NCBI RefSeq assembly: GCF_900116535.1
Contig: NZ_FPAU01000001.1
Span: 310,001-374,000 of the forward strand
Length of the DNA: 64,000 bases
Source of the DNA: Kosakonia arachidis
GTDB taxonomy: Bacteria; Pseudomonadota; Gammaproteobacteria; Enterobacterales; Enterobacteriaceae
Direction: 5' to 3'
Made by a program: the position numbers and the translations under genes. Under the pieces are notes generated by a model. It made no database searches. It was given only the letters and a program-made list of their open reading frames with translations, and was not told the origin of the DNA. Shown here piece by piece: positions 8,546 to 17,102 of the stretch; the stretch's first letter is position 1; each line of letters opens with the position of its first letter.

Positions 8546-9451
8546 CTAGCGACCCACATTTTTCGGGAAACTCTCCAGTAGCCAGTCAATAAAAACCCGC
8601 AGGCGATGCGTGACATGGCGGTTTTGCGGATAGACCACATGGAAAGGGTAGGGCGCGGGACGCCAGGGGCGCAAAATTTCCACCAGCTCGCCGCTCTTCA
8701 GCGCGCTTTCCAGCGCATAACTGAAGGTCTGAATAATCCCCAGCCCGGCCAGAGCGGCGGCCAGATGAGCGTTACTCTCGTTTACGCCGATGCGGTGATC
8801 CACCTTGATTTCACACTTTTCACCGTCACGCTCAAAACGTAAGGGGAAGGATCTGCCGGTTTGTGGTGAGAGATAGCTCACCAGCCGGTGGCCATTTTTC
8901 AGTTCATCCGGGTAGGCGGGTGTGCCAAACGCTTTCAGATACGCAGGTGTGGCGCAGGTCAGCAGCGTTGCGGCACCAATCTGGCGGGCGATCAGCGAGG
9001 AGTTATCCAGCGGGCCACCGCGGATCACGCAGTCCACATTGTCGCTGATCAGATCCACCGTACGGTCAGAAACGCCGAGATCGATACGGATATCCGGGTA
9101 GCGCGCCAGAAACTCCGGCAGCGCAGGGATCAGCACATCGCTCGCGGTGGAACCTCCCACGTCAATCCGTAACTGACCCCGCGGGTGGCTGCGCACGCTG
9201 TTAAAAGAGGTATCAATATCTTCCAGATCGCGCAGAATGCGTGCGGTCTTGTCGTAATAGTCGCGTCCTTCCTGCGTCACCGTCACCCGGCGGGTGGTAC
9301 GCTGCAACAACCGCACACCGAGGTGTGCTTCCAGCTCCTGCACCAGTTTGCTCAGCGTGGCGTTCGGCATCTCCAGTGAATCTGCTGCCCGGGTAAAATT
9401 CCCGGCCTCCACCACGCGGGCAAAAGCCTGTATTGCCTGCAACTGATCCAT
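8546..9451 (-). CDS. LysR-family transcriptional regulator
   Basis: A 301-residue LysR protein with the N-terminal winged helix-turn-helix at residues 1-60 (FARVVEAGNFTRAADSLEM, then LSKLVQELEAHLGVRLLQRT) and a periplasmic-binding-like effector domain from about 90 onward. It belongs to the broad AaeR/DmlR-like group by its N-terminus. It is transcribed divergently from the SDR-led operon, 167 bases apart, which is the standard arrangement for a LysR regulator controlling its neighbour. The inducer is unknown; the operon content suggests an aromatic or quinone-like compound, but that is only inference. Confidence 0.9.
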   Translation of the reverse strand: MDQLQAIQAFARVVEAGNFTRAADSLEMPNATLSKLVQELEAHLGVRLLQRTTRRVTVTQEGRDYYDKTARILRDLEDIDTSFNSVRSHPRGQLRIDVGGSTASDVLIPALPEFLARYPDIRIDLGVSDRTVDLISDNVDCVIRGGPLDNSSLIARQIGAATLLTCATPAYLKAFGTPAYPDELKNGHRLVSYLSPQTGRSFPLRFERDGEKCEIKVDHRIGVNESNAHLAAALAGLGIIQTFSYALESALKSGELVEILRPWRPAPYPFHVVYPQNRHVTHRLRVFIDWLLESFPKNVGR

Positions 9452-9618
9452 ACGTCCCCCCTTTACGGATGAGAATCAATTATACACCACAGTGAATAGT
9501 CATTTTCATTTTTCGGTATTTTTCAATAAAAACGACAGCGCTACAGTACAGCCATACCGAAGACGTCAGCCTGACTGACCACCGGTAAACCTTAAAACCC
9601 AAATTGAGGAACAGAAAA

Positions 9619-10368
9619 ATGACGAAACAACTGAGCGGAAAAATTGCCCTTATCACTGGCGGTACCACCGGTATTGGTCTGGCTACAGCGAAAGAACTGG
9701 TGGTCCAGGGTGCACGTGTCTTTATTACCGGTCGTCGGCAGAAAGAGCTGGATGCTGCAATCGCTGAAGTTGGCGCTAATGCAACCGGCATCCGTGCGGA
9801 TGCATCAGTTCCGGCGGATCTCGACGCGGTGTATGCGAAAATCGCCAAAAACGCCGGGCGGCTGGACATCCTCCACGCCAACGCCGGGGGCGGCGATATG
9901 TTGCCGCTGGGGTCGATTACCGAAGAGCATTTCGACCGTATTTTTGCCACCAACGTACGCGGCGTACTGTTTACCGTACAGAAAGCGCTGCCGCTACTGG
10001 TGAATGGCGCATCGATTGTGTTGACCGGCTCCACCGTGTCGATCAAAGGGACGGCTAACTTCAGCGTCTACAGCGCCAGTAAAGCCGCAGTGCGTAATTT
10101 TGCCCGCTCGTGGTCGCTGGATCTGCAAGGCCGCGGTATCCGCGTCAACGTGGTAAGTCCAGGCCCCATCCGCACACCGGGCCTTGGCGATTTAGTCCCC
10201 GATGAACACCGCCAGGGGCTATTTGACGCACTGGCTGCACAAGTACCGCTGGGCCGTCTTGGCGAACCGGAAGAAGTCGGCAAAGTGGTGGCTTTCCTGG
10301 CGTCAGATGCCTCCAGCTTTATCAATGGCGCAGAGCTGTTTGTCGATGGCGGCATGGCGCAAATCTGA
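9619..10368 (+). CDS. short-chain dehydrogenase/reductase
   Basis: A 249-residue classical SDR. The nucleotide-binding glycine motif TGGTTGIG is at residues 13-20, the NAG-type motif (HANAGGG) follows, and the catalytic YxxxK is Y151-K155 (VYSASK) with the upstream Ser in LTGSTVS. The C-terminal [13 protein letters not shown] is typical of the family. I chose the ATG at 9619 because GAGGA lies 8 bases before it; an in-frame TTG at 9604 is unlikely. The last base of its stop codon begins the next ATG (TGATG), so translation is coupled to the exported NTF2-like gene. The substrate is not known. Confidence 0.9.
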   Translation: MTKQLSGKIALITGGTTGIGLATAKELVVQGARVFITGRRQKELDAAIAEVGANATGIRADASVPADLDAVYAKIAKNAGRLDILHANAGGGDMLPLGSITEEHFDRIFATNVRGVLFTVQKALPLLVNGASIVLTGSTVSIKGTANFSVYSASKAAVRNFARSWSLDLQGRGIRVNVVSPGPIRTPGLGDLVPDEHRQGLFDALAAQVPLGRLGEPEEVGKVVAFLASDASSFINGAELFVDGGMAQI

Positions 10369-10817
10369 TGGTCAACGCCCTCACTTTTCGAGGGCTGGCG
10401 CTGGCAGCGTTGATGGCGCTGCCGCTGGCCCACGCACAGACAACGGAGCATAAAGAGATGAAATCACCTGAACTGCAAATCGCCCAGCAACTGATCGATA
10501 AACACTTTGCCATCTGGAACGATCCGCAACCGCGTATCAGCAGCTTTGGCGAGGTTTATACCGAGGACATTTATGTCGCCGATTACGCCGACATCGCCAC
10601 CGGCTATCAGCAGGTTGTGGCGTTGATTGCTCGCGTCCAGCGTGAGCATCCGGGCTTTGTCTTCCATCCGGCCCCGTTGACCTGGAATCATGGGTTGGGC
10701 CGCGTGACCTGGAGCTATGGCCCACAGGACAACCCAGGCCTGGTACAGGGGGAAGACATTTTTACCGTCCGCAATGGCCGTATCGCCAGCGCCCATGTGT
10801 TTATCAACCAACCCTAA
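10368..10817 (+). CDS. exported NTF2-like/SnoaL-like protein
   Basis: A 149-residue protein with a Sec signal peptide (hydrophobic LALAALMALPLAHA, cleavage probably after AHA at about residue 23) and a small NTF2-like fold domain after it. SnoaL-type signatures include LIDKHFAIWN near the start, YTEDIYVADY, and the ending GEDIFTVRNGRIASAHVF. Members of this fold act as isomerases, hydratases or ligand-binding proteins. The periplasmic address is unusual for a pathway whose first gene encodes a cytosolic SDR. It overlaps the SDR stop by one base and is followed 13 bases later by the next gene. Confidence 0.75.
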   Translation: MVNALTFRGLALAALMALPLAHAQTTEHKEMKSPELQIAQQLIDKHFAIWNDPQPRISSFGEVYTEDIYVADYADIATGYQQVVALIARVQREHPGFVFHPAPLTWNHGLGRVTWSYGPQDNPGLVQGEDIFTVRNGRIASAHVFINQP

Positions 10818-10830
10818 GCGGAAAAGCATC

Positions 10831-11397
10831 ATGAAACGCCCTTTATTACTGCTCAGCATGCTGCTGGGATTGAGCGGTCTGACGCAGGCCGCCGGGATCA
10901 AAACAGCCGGAATCGATCACGTCGGCATTAACGTGCCGGACCTGAAGCAGGCGGAAACTTTTTTCCATGACACTTTCGGCTGCGTGCCCGCTACGCAAAT
11001 CGGCCCGTTCGCGCTAGAAAAACTGCCCTCACCAGATGGCAAACCGCTGAGCGGCAGCGTGACAATTGCCATGATCCGCTGCGGCAACGGCGCGAACATT
11101 GAATTGTTCGCTTATCAGGATGCCAATGGTAGCTCGCAGATGCCAGCGATGCAGGATATCGGCGCTTCACACATTGCGTTTTACACCGATGATATTCAGG
11201 GCGGCGTGGCCTGGCTCAAGTCGAAAGGCATTGCCATTAGTGGTGAGCCGATGACGATGACCAGCGGCGACACGGCAGGCGAAACCTGGGTGCATTTCCG
11301 CTCGCCATGGGGCGCGGACATGGAACTGGTCAGTTACCCGAATGGCAAGGCATATGAAAAACATGCCTCTGTCAAACTGTGGAAGCCGAGCCGTTAA
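10831..11397 (+). CDS. exported glyoxalase/VOC superfamily protein
   Basis: A 188-residue protein: signal peptide (LLLLSMLLGLSGLTQA, cleavage near residue 20) and then a VOC fold with paired beta-alpha-beta-beta-beta units. The metal-ligand positions expected for this fold are visible: His in IDHVGINVPD, Glu in NIELFAYQD, His in ASHIAFYTDD and Glu in DMELVSYP. The VOC fold includes glyoxalases, dioxygenases and resistance proteins; no precise reaction can be given. I chose the ATG at 10831, which follows AGCGGAAAAG, over an in-frame upstream start inside the previous gene. Confidence 0.8.
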   Translation: MKRPLLLLSMLLGLSGLTQAAGIKTAGIDHVGINVPDLKQAETFFHDTFGCVPATQIGPFALEKLPSPDGKPLSGSVTIAMIRCGNGANIELFAYQDANGSSQMPAMQDIGASHIAFYTDDIQGGVAWLKSKGIAISGEPMTMTSGDTAGETWVHFRSPWGADMELVSYPNGKAYEKHASVKLWKPSR

Positions 11398-11418
11398 TCC
11401 TCTACTGGAGCGAGAAAT

Positions 11419-11790
11419 ATGAACTGTACGATTTCGAGTGCCGATCACGAAAAATCTCCTGCTACTGACATTGTGGTTAGCGCTTACTATCGCGTGCATC
11501 TCGACGATCGGCAGACCTTTATTGATGCGGTGGTGCCGGAAATGGCCGCCGCGCGTAAACTGCCCGGCTGTATTTACTACGCCTTTGCTCAGGATTTGGC
11601 TGATGCCAACGCCTTTCATCTGGTGGAGGGTTGGGCCGATGAAGCCGCGTATGAGAACCACGAAAACGCTGCCACTTTCCTCCGGGCGCTGGCGACGGTA
11701 GTGAAAAAGGTACGCATCCTTCATCGCGAAGGCGTGCGTTACGACGTGGCGCAGCAACATTTCGACGATCCGCGTGGTAAAGTGGCCTGA
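11419..11790 (+). CDS. ABM-domain (antibiotic biosynthesis monooxygenase-like) protein
   Basis: A 123-residue protein with a ferredoxin-like dimeric alpha/beta-barrel domain: ATDIVVSAYYRVHLDDRQTF opens the domain, ARKLPGCIYYAFAQD is the central part, and HLVEGWADEAAYENHENAAT is the conserved FxxxExWxDxxAxxxH-type segment. ABM proteins include cofactor-less quinol monooxygenases and heme degraders. It has no signal peptide, unlike the two genes before it. It closes the operon; a weak hairpin with a short T run follows at about 11794-11810. Confidence 0.8.
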   Translation: MNCTISSADHEKSPATDIVVSAYYRVHLDDRQTFIDAVVPEMAAARKLPGCIYYAFAQDLADANAFHLVEGWADEAAYENHENAATFLRALATVVKKVRILHREGVRYDVAQQHFDDPRGKVA

Positions 11791-11906
11791 GCCGCGCCGC
11801 CCGGCGCTTTGCCATTTTCAGCAATAGTTACACCATTTAAGTTGGTTGTGATTTCTGCCATTCCCTCACATCGTGACGCGAATAAGCGCAGAGAGTGTAT
11901 AAGTGA

Positions 11907-12872
11907 ATGGCAAAACGTCGTGCGGTTTATTTACATGAAGAGCAACGTGATTTTATACAACGGCGTGCCCGAAGCTGGGTGTGGCGTTATGAGCTTCCTA
12001 CCTGGACGGTGATTATTGCCGTGTATGGCGGCTGGTTCGCCACGCTGGAGAACTGGCAAACCTTAGGCTTGTGGCCAGCAACGTTACTGCTGATTGTCTT
12101 TACCTGTTGGTATCTCTCTGTGCAGCATGAATTAATCCACGGTCATCCAACACGCTGGCCGTGGTTTAATCAACTGCTGGGCCTGCTGCCGCTGGCGGTC
12201 TGGTATCCATACGGCCTTTACCGTGATTCTCATCTCGCTCACCACAGCACGCCGGAGCTGACGCTGCCGCATGCCGATCCTGAATCTTATTATTTTGCAC
12301 CTCAGCACTGGCAGCGTTTCTCGCACCTGCAGCGTAAGATCATTCGTCTGCGCAACACATTTCCCGGACGGTTGCTGCTGGCGCCGCTGCTCGATATCGG
12401 GCAACTGCTGGCAGGCATGATCGCCGCATTTTATCAGTGGAAGACGAAAACTATCGCCGTATGGCTGGTGCACGGTGTATTACTCGCGTTGCTGTTTGCG
12501 TGGATGGCGCATTGCGATTTTTCACCGCTGTGGTTTGTGCTGGTGGTCAGTTATCCGGCGCTGGCGGTGACCAAAATACGCTCTTTTCTCGAACACCAGG
12601 CGGCGGACGATCCGCAAGCGCGATCGGTGATCAATGAAGCGGCGCTGCCGTGGCGCATTCTGTTTCTGAACCTCAACTATCATGCTATCCACCACGATCT
12701 GCCCGGCGTGCCCTGGTATGGATTGCGCACGCTCTACCTGCGTGACCGGCAGGCTTACCGCCAACGTAATCGCGGATTTCTTGTTCGGGGCTATAGTGAA
12801 TGGTTACGACGCTTTTTGTTTACATCGGTGGACGTGAATGCACACCCTGGCTGCAAGCAACACAACGACTAA
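11907..12872 (+). CDS. membrane fatty acid desaturase
   Basis: A 321-residue integral membrane di-iron enzyme of the fatty acid desaturase superfamily. All three histidine boxes are present: HELIHGH (residues 74-80), HLAHH (109-113) and HAIHH (259-263, within NLNYHAIHH). Membrane segments lie around residues 32-70, 85-102 and 160-225. The substrate could be a lipid acyl chain or another hydrophobic compound (the superfamily includes alkane and carotene hydroxylases), so the reaction is open. Its 3' end overlaps the next gene by 35 bases, which points to coupled expression. Confidence 0.85.
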   Translation: MAKRRAVYLHEEQRDFIQRRARSWVWRYELPTWTVIIAVYGGWFATLENWQTLGLWPATLLLIVFTCWYLSVQHELIHGHPTRWPWFNQLLGLLPLAVWYPYGLYRDSHLAHHSTPELTLPHADPESYYFAPQHWQRFSHLQRKIIRLRNTFPGRLLLAPLLDIGQLLAGMIAAFYQWKTKTIAVWLVHGVLLALLFAWMAHCDFSPLWFVLVVSYPALAVTKIRSFLEHQAADDPQARSVINEAALPWRILFLNLNYHAIHHDLPGVPWYGLRTLYLRDRQAYRQRNRGFLVRGYSEWLRRFLFTSVDVNAHPGCKQHND

Positions 12873-13656
12873 CCTGTTCTCTTTGCCCATGTACGATCTG
12901 CACCGCGCAGATACCGTGGCGCTGGGCAGTGTGCTTAAAGCGCTGTTCTCCGCCCGTGGCATAATCGCAACGCATGTCTGGCCGCCGCCGGATCTGTTGA
13001 TGCATTGGCAGGAAGATGCGCTGCTGTTAAGCCAGACCTGCGGTTATCCGCTGGTCACGCAGCTTGATAAAGTACAAACCGTGGGCTGTTTTCACTATCA
13101 GGCACCGGGTTGCGAAGGCATAGGCTACCGCAGCTTCCTGGTGACGCGTGAAGAAGAGAGCGGGAAAACGCTGGGGGATTTTCGCGGTCAGCGCGCGGTC
13201 TGCAATGCTATCGAATCACAATCTGGCTATAACGCCCTGCGGAAAATGGTCGCTGCGCTCTCCGGTGGGGGACGTTTTTTTGCCGCGGTGGAGTTTAGCG
13301 GTAGCCACCGACAATCTCTGGTGGCGCTGCGGCAAGATCGGGCAGATATCGCCGCCATCGACTGTGTCACCTGGGCGCTGCTGCAGCGCCACCAGCCGGA
13401 TTTACTTGAAGGGCTGACGATTATCGGGCAAAGCCCGTTGACGCCCGGGCTACCGCTCATCACCTCCGCCTCAACTTCCGCCACCCATCTTGCGCTGCTG
13501 CGGGAATCATTACAGCAACTGGTCAGCGATGCGCAGTACCAGCAGGTTTGTGCGGCGGCATTAATTGGCGGTTTTGCTGCTGTCACACGCGAGGATTACG
13601 CTTTACTGCTGGAGTGGCGGGATGAGGCGGCAGCGTCCGGCGTGGTTGATTTATAA
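12838..13656 (+). CDS. PhnD/SsuA-like solute-binding-fold protein, no signal peptide
   Basis: A 272-residue protein with the type-2 periplasmic-binding fold of the phosphonate-binding (PhnD) group: FSLPMYDL start, ESQSGYNALRKM, FSGSHRQSLVALRQDRADIA, and AIDCVTWALLQRH are typical. There is no Sec signal or lipobox, and no ABC permease or ATPase nearby, so it probably does not serve transport. It may sense or present a ligand in the cytoplasm for the desaturase with which it overlaps, but that is inference from position. Confidence 0.7.
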   Translation: MHTLAASNTTTNLFSLPMYDLHRADTVALGSVLKALFSARGIIATHVWPPPDLLMHWQEDALLLSQTCGYPLVTQLDKVQTVGCFHYQAPGCEGIGYRSFLVTREEESGKTLGDFRGQRAVCNAIESQSGYNALRKMVAALSGGGRFFAAVEFSGSHRQSLVALRQDRADIAAIDCVTWALLQRHQPDLLEGLTIIGQSPLTPGLPLITSASTSATHLALLRESLQQLVSDAQYQQVCAAALIGGFAAVTREDYALLLEWRDEAAASGVVDL

Positions 13657-13775
13657 ATATTGAAATATTTCATCATGTTGTGAAAACCAAAAGCCACAAA
13701 CGGCACGTTCCGCCAAAGACAATCGCGCACGGCAGGCAGAAAGTCATGAGTCTTAGCCGGACTTAAGGAGAAGAA

Positions 13776-14867
13776 ATGAGCCAATTATTTACGCAAGCAT
13801 ATGTGGGCAGTGTTGCGCTGGATAACCGCATTGTTATCGCTCCGATGTGTCAGTATTCCGCCGAGGCGGGGAAAGCGACCGCCTGGCACCGCATACACTT
13901 AGGTAACCTGGCGCTTTCCGGTGCCGGGTTACTGATTATTGAAGCCACAGCCGTAGAGGCACAAGGGCGTATCTCGCCGCAGGATCTGGGCTTGTGGAAT
14001 GATGAGACACAACAGGCGCTGCGCGCGGTACTGGATGATATTCGCCAGTATTCACCGATAAAAGTGGGCATCCAGTTGGGCCATGCGGGACGTAAAGCCT
14101 CCGTCAGCGCACCGTGGCTGGGCGGCAAACAGCTCAGCCCGGAAGAGGGTGGCTGGCAAACGATCTCCGCTTCCCCCGTGCCGTACGATCCGGGTGAACA
14201 CCCGCCGCGCGAAATGAGCCAGCAGGATCTGCAACGCGTCAAACAGAGCTTTGTCGACAGCGCGCGTCGCGCCGTGGCGCTGGGTATTGATGTGATCGAA
14301 ATTCATGCCGCTCACGGTTATCTGCTGCATCAGTTCCTGTCGCCGCTTTCCAACCAGCGTACCGACGAGTACGGCGGTAGCCTCGAAAACCGTCTGCGTT
14401 TCACACTGGAAGTCTTCAGCGCGGTGCGTGAAGCCGTACCGTCATCCGTGGCAGTTGGCATTCGTATTTCCGCCACCGACTGGGTAGAAGGGGGCTGGGA
14501 TCTGGAGCAGTCTGTCGAACTGACGAAGAGAATCGAAGCGGCGGGCGGCGATTATGTTCACGTCTCCAGCGGCGGGCTGTCGCCGTTGCAGAGCATTAAA
14601 GTAAGCGCCGGGTATCAGGTGCCGTTCGCCAAAGCGCTGCGTCAACAGACCAGTATGCCGGTGATCGCCGTTGGGCTGATTACGGAACCTCAGCATGCGG
14701 AAGATATTCTGCAACAGGGGGAGGCGGACCTGATTGCGCTGGCGCGCGGTGCGCTCTATGATCCACGCTGGCCGTGGCATGCTGCCGCAGCCTTGCATGG
14801 CGCGGTGCATATTGCGCCGCAGTATCGTCGTGCGGAGCCGCACGGTGTAAAGGGCACGGTAAAATAG
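13776..14867 (+). CDS. Old Yellow Enzyme family oxidoreductase, YqjM-like
   Basis: A 363-residue FMN-dependent ene-reductase. YqjM-class hallmarks are the Cys near the N-terminus (Cys25 in APMCQYSA), the substrate-binding His pair H177/H180 (EIHAAHGYL) and the phosphate-binding C-terminal loop (IAVGLIT ... LIALARGALYDPRWP). These enzymes reduce activated C=C bonds of enals, enones, maleimides or nitro compounds with NADPH. AAGGAGAAGAA directly precedes the ATG. The gene stands alone and is followed by a strong hairpin. Confidence 0.92.
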   Translation: MSQLFTQAYVGSVALDNRIVIAPMCQYSAEAGKATAWHRIHLGNLALSGAGLLIIEATAVEAQGRISPQDLGLWNDETQQALRAVLDDIRQYSPIKVGIQLGHAGRKASVSAPWLGGKQLSPEEGGWQTISASPVPYDPGEHPPREMSQQDLQRVKQSFVDSARRAVALGIDVIEIHAAHGYLLHQFLSPLSNQRTDEYGGSLENRLRFTLEVFSAVREAVPSSVAVGIRISATDWVEGGWDLEQSVELTKRIEAAGGDYVHVSSGGLSPLQSIKVSAGYQVPFAKALRQQTSMPVIAVGLITEPQHAEDILQQGEADLIALARGALYDPRWPWHAAAALHGAVHIAPQYRRAEPHGVKGTVK

Positions 14868-14873
14868 TCAATT

Positions 14874-14904
14874 CAGGCGAGCCTGACCCCAGCTGGCTCG
14901 CCTG
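14874..14904 (+). terminator. hairpin between convergent genes
   Basis: Ten-base perfect stem CAGGCGAGCC / GGCTCGCCTG with an 11-base loop, just after the Old Yellow Enzyme stop and before the end of the convergent small gene. There is no T run, so it may act as a bidirectional, weak or processing hairpin. Confidence 0.5.
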
Positions 14905-14924
14905 CCTGAAAGCACTAAGCGGAG

Positions 14925-15122
14925 CTAAATACCTTTGCGTACCAGCTCCGCTGCTTTCAAAAAAACCTCATCTTCAACCCCATCACCCCGGCTTCTGCCT
15001 TGCCGTTCGATCTCCTGCACAATGCTGTCGCGGTTAATTGCTTTCCTTTCTGAAACCAGCCCAATTACTGCTGCGCCAATGGCTAATCCAATGAGTCCCG
15101 TGTGCTCATCATTGAATTTCAT
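14925..15122 (-). CDS. small protein, 65 residues, one hydrophobic segment
   Basis: I do not recognise the family. The start at 15122 is supported by AGGAGGAGTGGAGC before the ATG, which is better than the longer frame that begins at 15164. The protein begins MKFNDEHTGLIGLAIGAAVI, a Gly/Ala/Ile-rich segment that could insert in the membrane, and continues as a charged helix (DSIVQEIERQGRSRGDGVED, then FLKAAELVRKG). It looks genuine because of the strong ribosome-binding site and amphipathic C-terminus. Confidence 0.6.
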   Translation of the reverse strand: MKFNDEHTGLIGLAIGAAVIGLVSERKAINRDSIVQEIERQGRSRGDGVEDEVFLKAAELVRKGI

Positions 15123-15300
15123 GCTCCACTCCTCCTGATTGTTGGTACAGGAAAAATCTAGCACAGGGGGGTATTTTCGTCATTTTCCCAAAGTGCCATG
15201 CGATCAGCGGGATAGGACAGCTATTTGTTAAGTTTTACAAATAATTGTGGCAGGATTGTGCAGGTGATTACCGCGCTGTTCAGGGGGAAATCAACGAGAT

Positions 15301-15329
15301 GGCCTCTCACTGGCTGGCAGAGAGAGGCC
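15301..15329 (-). terminator. hairpin after pectate lyase gene
   Basis: Inverted repeat GGCCTCTC / GAGAGGCC with a 13-base loop, a few bases past the stop codon of the minus-strand pectate lyase. No long T run follows. Confidence 0.5.
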
Positions 15330-15335
15330 GAACAA

Positions 15336-17045
15336 TCACTTCTTACCGTTAGGTTTTAACTGTTCGCCCGGCTTGAGCCTGAACAACTCGTCGTCGCGGG
15401 TGGAGTAGCGCACCGTACCATCATCCAGCCGGTATGCACCTTCGGTAAAGCCTGCGCCATTGAGGAAGGGTGCCAGCGCGTCCGGTTGACCGCGCATCGC
15501 TGCTTCCAGCGCCAGCAGGGCATAAGGAGCAATATTGTCGATATTGGCGTAGATATACCGCTGATCATCGACGAAAAAGCCATTGAGACGTTTGTAGGCA
15601 ATAACATTGTCCGCGACTTTATCCGCCAGCGTGAGGTAGCTTTTATCGCCAGTTGCTTGCGCCAGATCGATTAGCGCAAAGATGGCGTACGGCTCGCTGT
15701 TTTGTGTGTTGAGATCCAGTTTGTGGTTTTTGCCGCCGGGTTCGCCGATATCACCCAGCCCCTGGCTACGGGCAATCCCGCGCGCCACTTTCCATATCTC
15801 TGTATCCGGTTCCAGTGTCCAGGCGCGGGCGTAAGAGAGCAGGAATTCATTGCCTGCCGGATAGGGCTCCAGCACGGTGCCTTTTTTGCCGTAGTAGCCG
15901 TCACGTTTCAGTGTATAACCCGACAAATCGCTGCCGTTTGCCAGCATTGGACGGAAGGTGTTGTTGTTCACATCATAGGCATATTTAGCGAAAGCTTTCA
16001 GGCCATCCAGCGTCCATTTTTTGATGTCATCCCCGTCGCGTCCGAGGGATTTTGCCAGCGCCAGTTGCATCAGCGCGTTTTCTGAATAGAGCGTGCTGGT
16101 GCGGCCTTTCAGCATCATATTGCCTTCCAGCGCATCCGCGCCAAACTCCGGGCCAAATTGGCGCTGCGCGCGATCGCCATATTTTGAGTTGGTATCACTG
16201 TCGTCGTTGGTTTCTGCGCGTTTTAACGCCTGGGTAAACTGATAAACGCCCAACCCGGTCTTTTTATCGCGCGGCAGGACATACTGTTCCGCCAACCGTT
16301 TTGCCCAGATGAGTGCGCCTTTGTCACCATCGTGTTGATAGAGCAGCGAGGCGGAGTAGATCAGATCGTTCCCGGCATTGAGGAAGCTCAGGCCTTTGGT
16401 GGCAAAGAACGGCGGTTGTTGTTCAAACTCGCTGTTCCACAGTTTGCCCATTGCCTTGCCGTATTCGCCGTGACGGCTAGTTTCCAGGATCTTCCAGTCG
16501 TAAACATGCGCATTCCAGAAAGCGCGGATAAAGCGTTCGGTCGCCGGTTTATCGACAGCAAACATCAAATCATAGTAGGGGTAGGCATTCTTCAGTTCGT
16601 GGACTTTCTCTTTCTCGCTTGGTCCTTCCGGTTGCAATGTGTTGAGATCGATAAAACGGTGTCCGCCCCACAGTAGCAGCCCGCTCTTGTCCTGGTAATG
16701 GCGAAAATAGTAGCGAATGTTATCTTCGGCCAGCTTTTTGTATTTTGCCTCGCCGCTCAGGTTACTTAACCCAACCAGCACACGCATCAGATTCTGTTGC
16801 GCAGAAAAATTCGACAACACTGCGGTTTTCCCATCCGGGAAGATCCATTCCATCTGCTTGCCGGTGCGTGGATCAACACCATCGGCCAGTAAGGACACGT
16901 TGGGTTGATTTTGTGCGCTTGCTTTCGCCATCACTGTATCGGCAAAGGTTTTGACGCTGCTCAGGCGCGCGCTCTCCTGCGCAATGGCCGCGCAGGAGAA
17001 GGTACTCAACATCGTTAATGCCAGAGTCATTTTCGACAGTTTCAT
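15336..17045 (-). CDS. periplasmic pectate lyase, polysaccharide lyase family 2
   Basis: A 569-residue enzyme that would cleave (oligo)galacturonate by beta-elimination. The signal peptide is MKLSKMTLALTMLSTFSCAA-IAQ. The size and the sequence (WIFPDGKTAVLSNFSAQQNL, GGHRFIDLNTL, LKNAYPYYDLMFAVD, TSRHGEYGKAMGKLW, FNAG/FLNAGND) match the periplasmic PL2 lyases of Yersinia and soft-rot enterobacteria, an (alpha/alpha)7-barrel family, from memory of the family. I chose the ATG at 17045 preceded by AAGAGGC instead of the TTG at 17063. The KdgM porin gene lies 57 bases upstream on the same strand, so imported oligogalacturonides would meet this enzyme in the periplasm. No secreted pectinase is nearby, so the substrate is probably oligomers made by the plant, neighbours or genes elsewhere. 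Confidence 0.88.
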   Translation of the reverse strand: MKLSKMTLALTMLSTFSCAAIAQESARLSSVKTFADTVMAKASAQNQPNVSLLADGVDPRTGKQMEWIFPDGKTAVLSNFSAQQNLMRVLVGLSNLSGEAKYKKLAEDNIRYYFRHYQDKSGLLLWGGHRFIDLNTLQPEGPSEKEKVHELKNAYPYYDLMFAVDKPATERFIRAFWNAHVYDWKILETSRHGEYGKAMGKLWNSEFEQQPPFFATKGLSFLNAGNDLIYSASLLYQHDGDKGALIWAKRLAEQYVLPRDKKTGLGVYQFTQALKRAETNDDSDTNSKYGDRAQRQFGPEFGADALEGNMMLKGRTSTLYSENALMQLALAKSLGRDGDDIKKWTLDGLKAFAKYAYDVNNNTFRPMLANGSDLSGYTLKRDGYYGKKGTVLEPYPAGNEFLLSYARAWTLEPDTEIWKVARGIARSQGLGDIGEPGGKNHKLDLNTQNSEPYAIFALIDLAQATGDKSYLTLADKVADNVIAYKRLNGFFVDDQRYIYANIDNIAPYALLALEAAMRGQPDALAPFLNGAGFTEGAYRLDDGTVRYSTRDDELFRLKPGEQLKPNGKK

Positions 17046-17061
17046 TATTTGCCTCTTTAAC

Positions 17062-17089
17062 AATAAGGATTTCTGCCGAAATCCTTATT
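17062..17089 (-). terminator. hairpin between kdgM and the pectate lyase gene
   Basis: A perfect 12-base inverted repeat AATAAGGATTTC / GAAATCCTTATT with a TGCC loop, lying between the two genes. On the minus strand TTATTGTT follows the stem. It could be a partial terminator or an mRNA-stabilising hairpin that lets the porin be made in excess over the lyase. Confidence 0.6.
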
Positions 17090-17102
17090 TATATTCGGAT
17101 TA

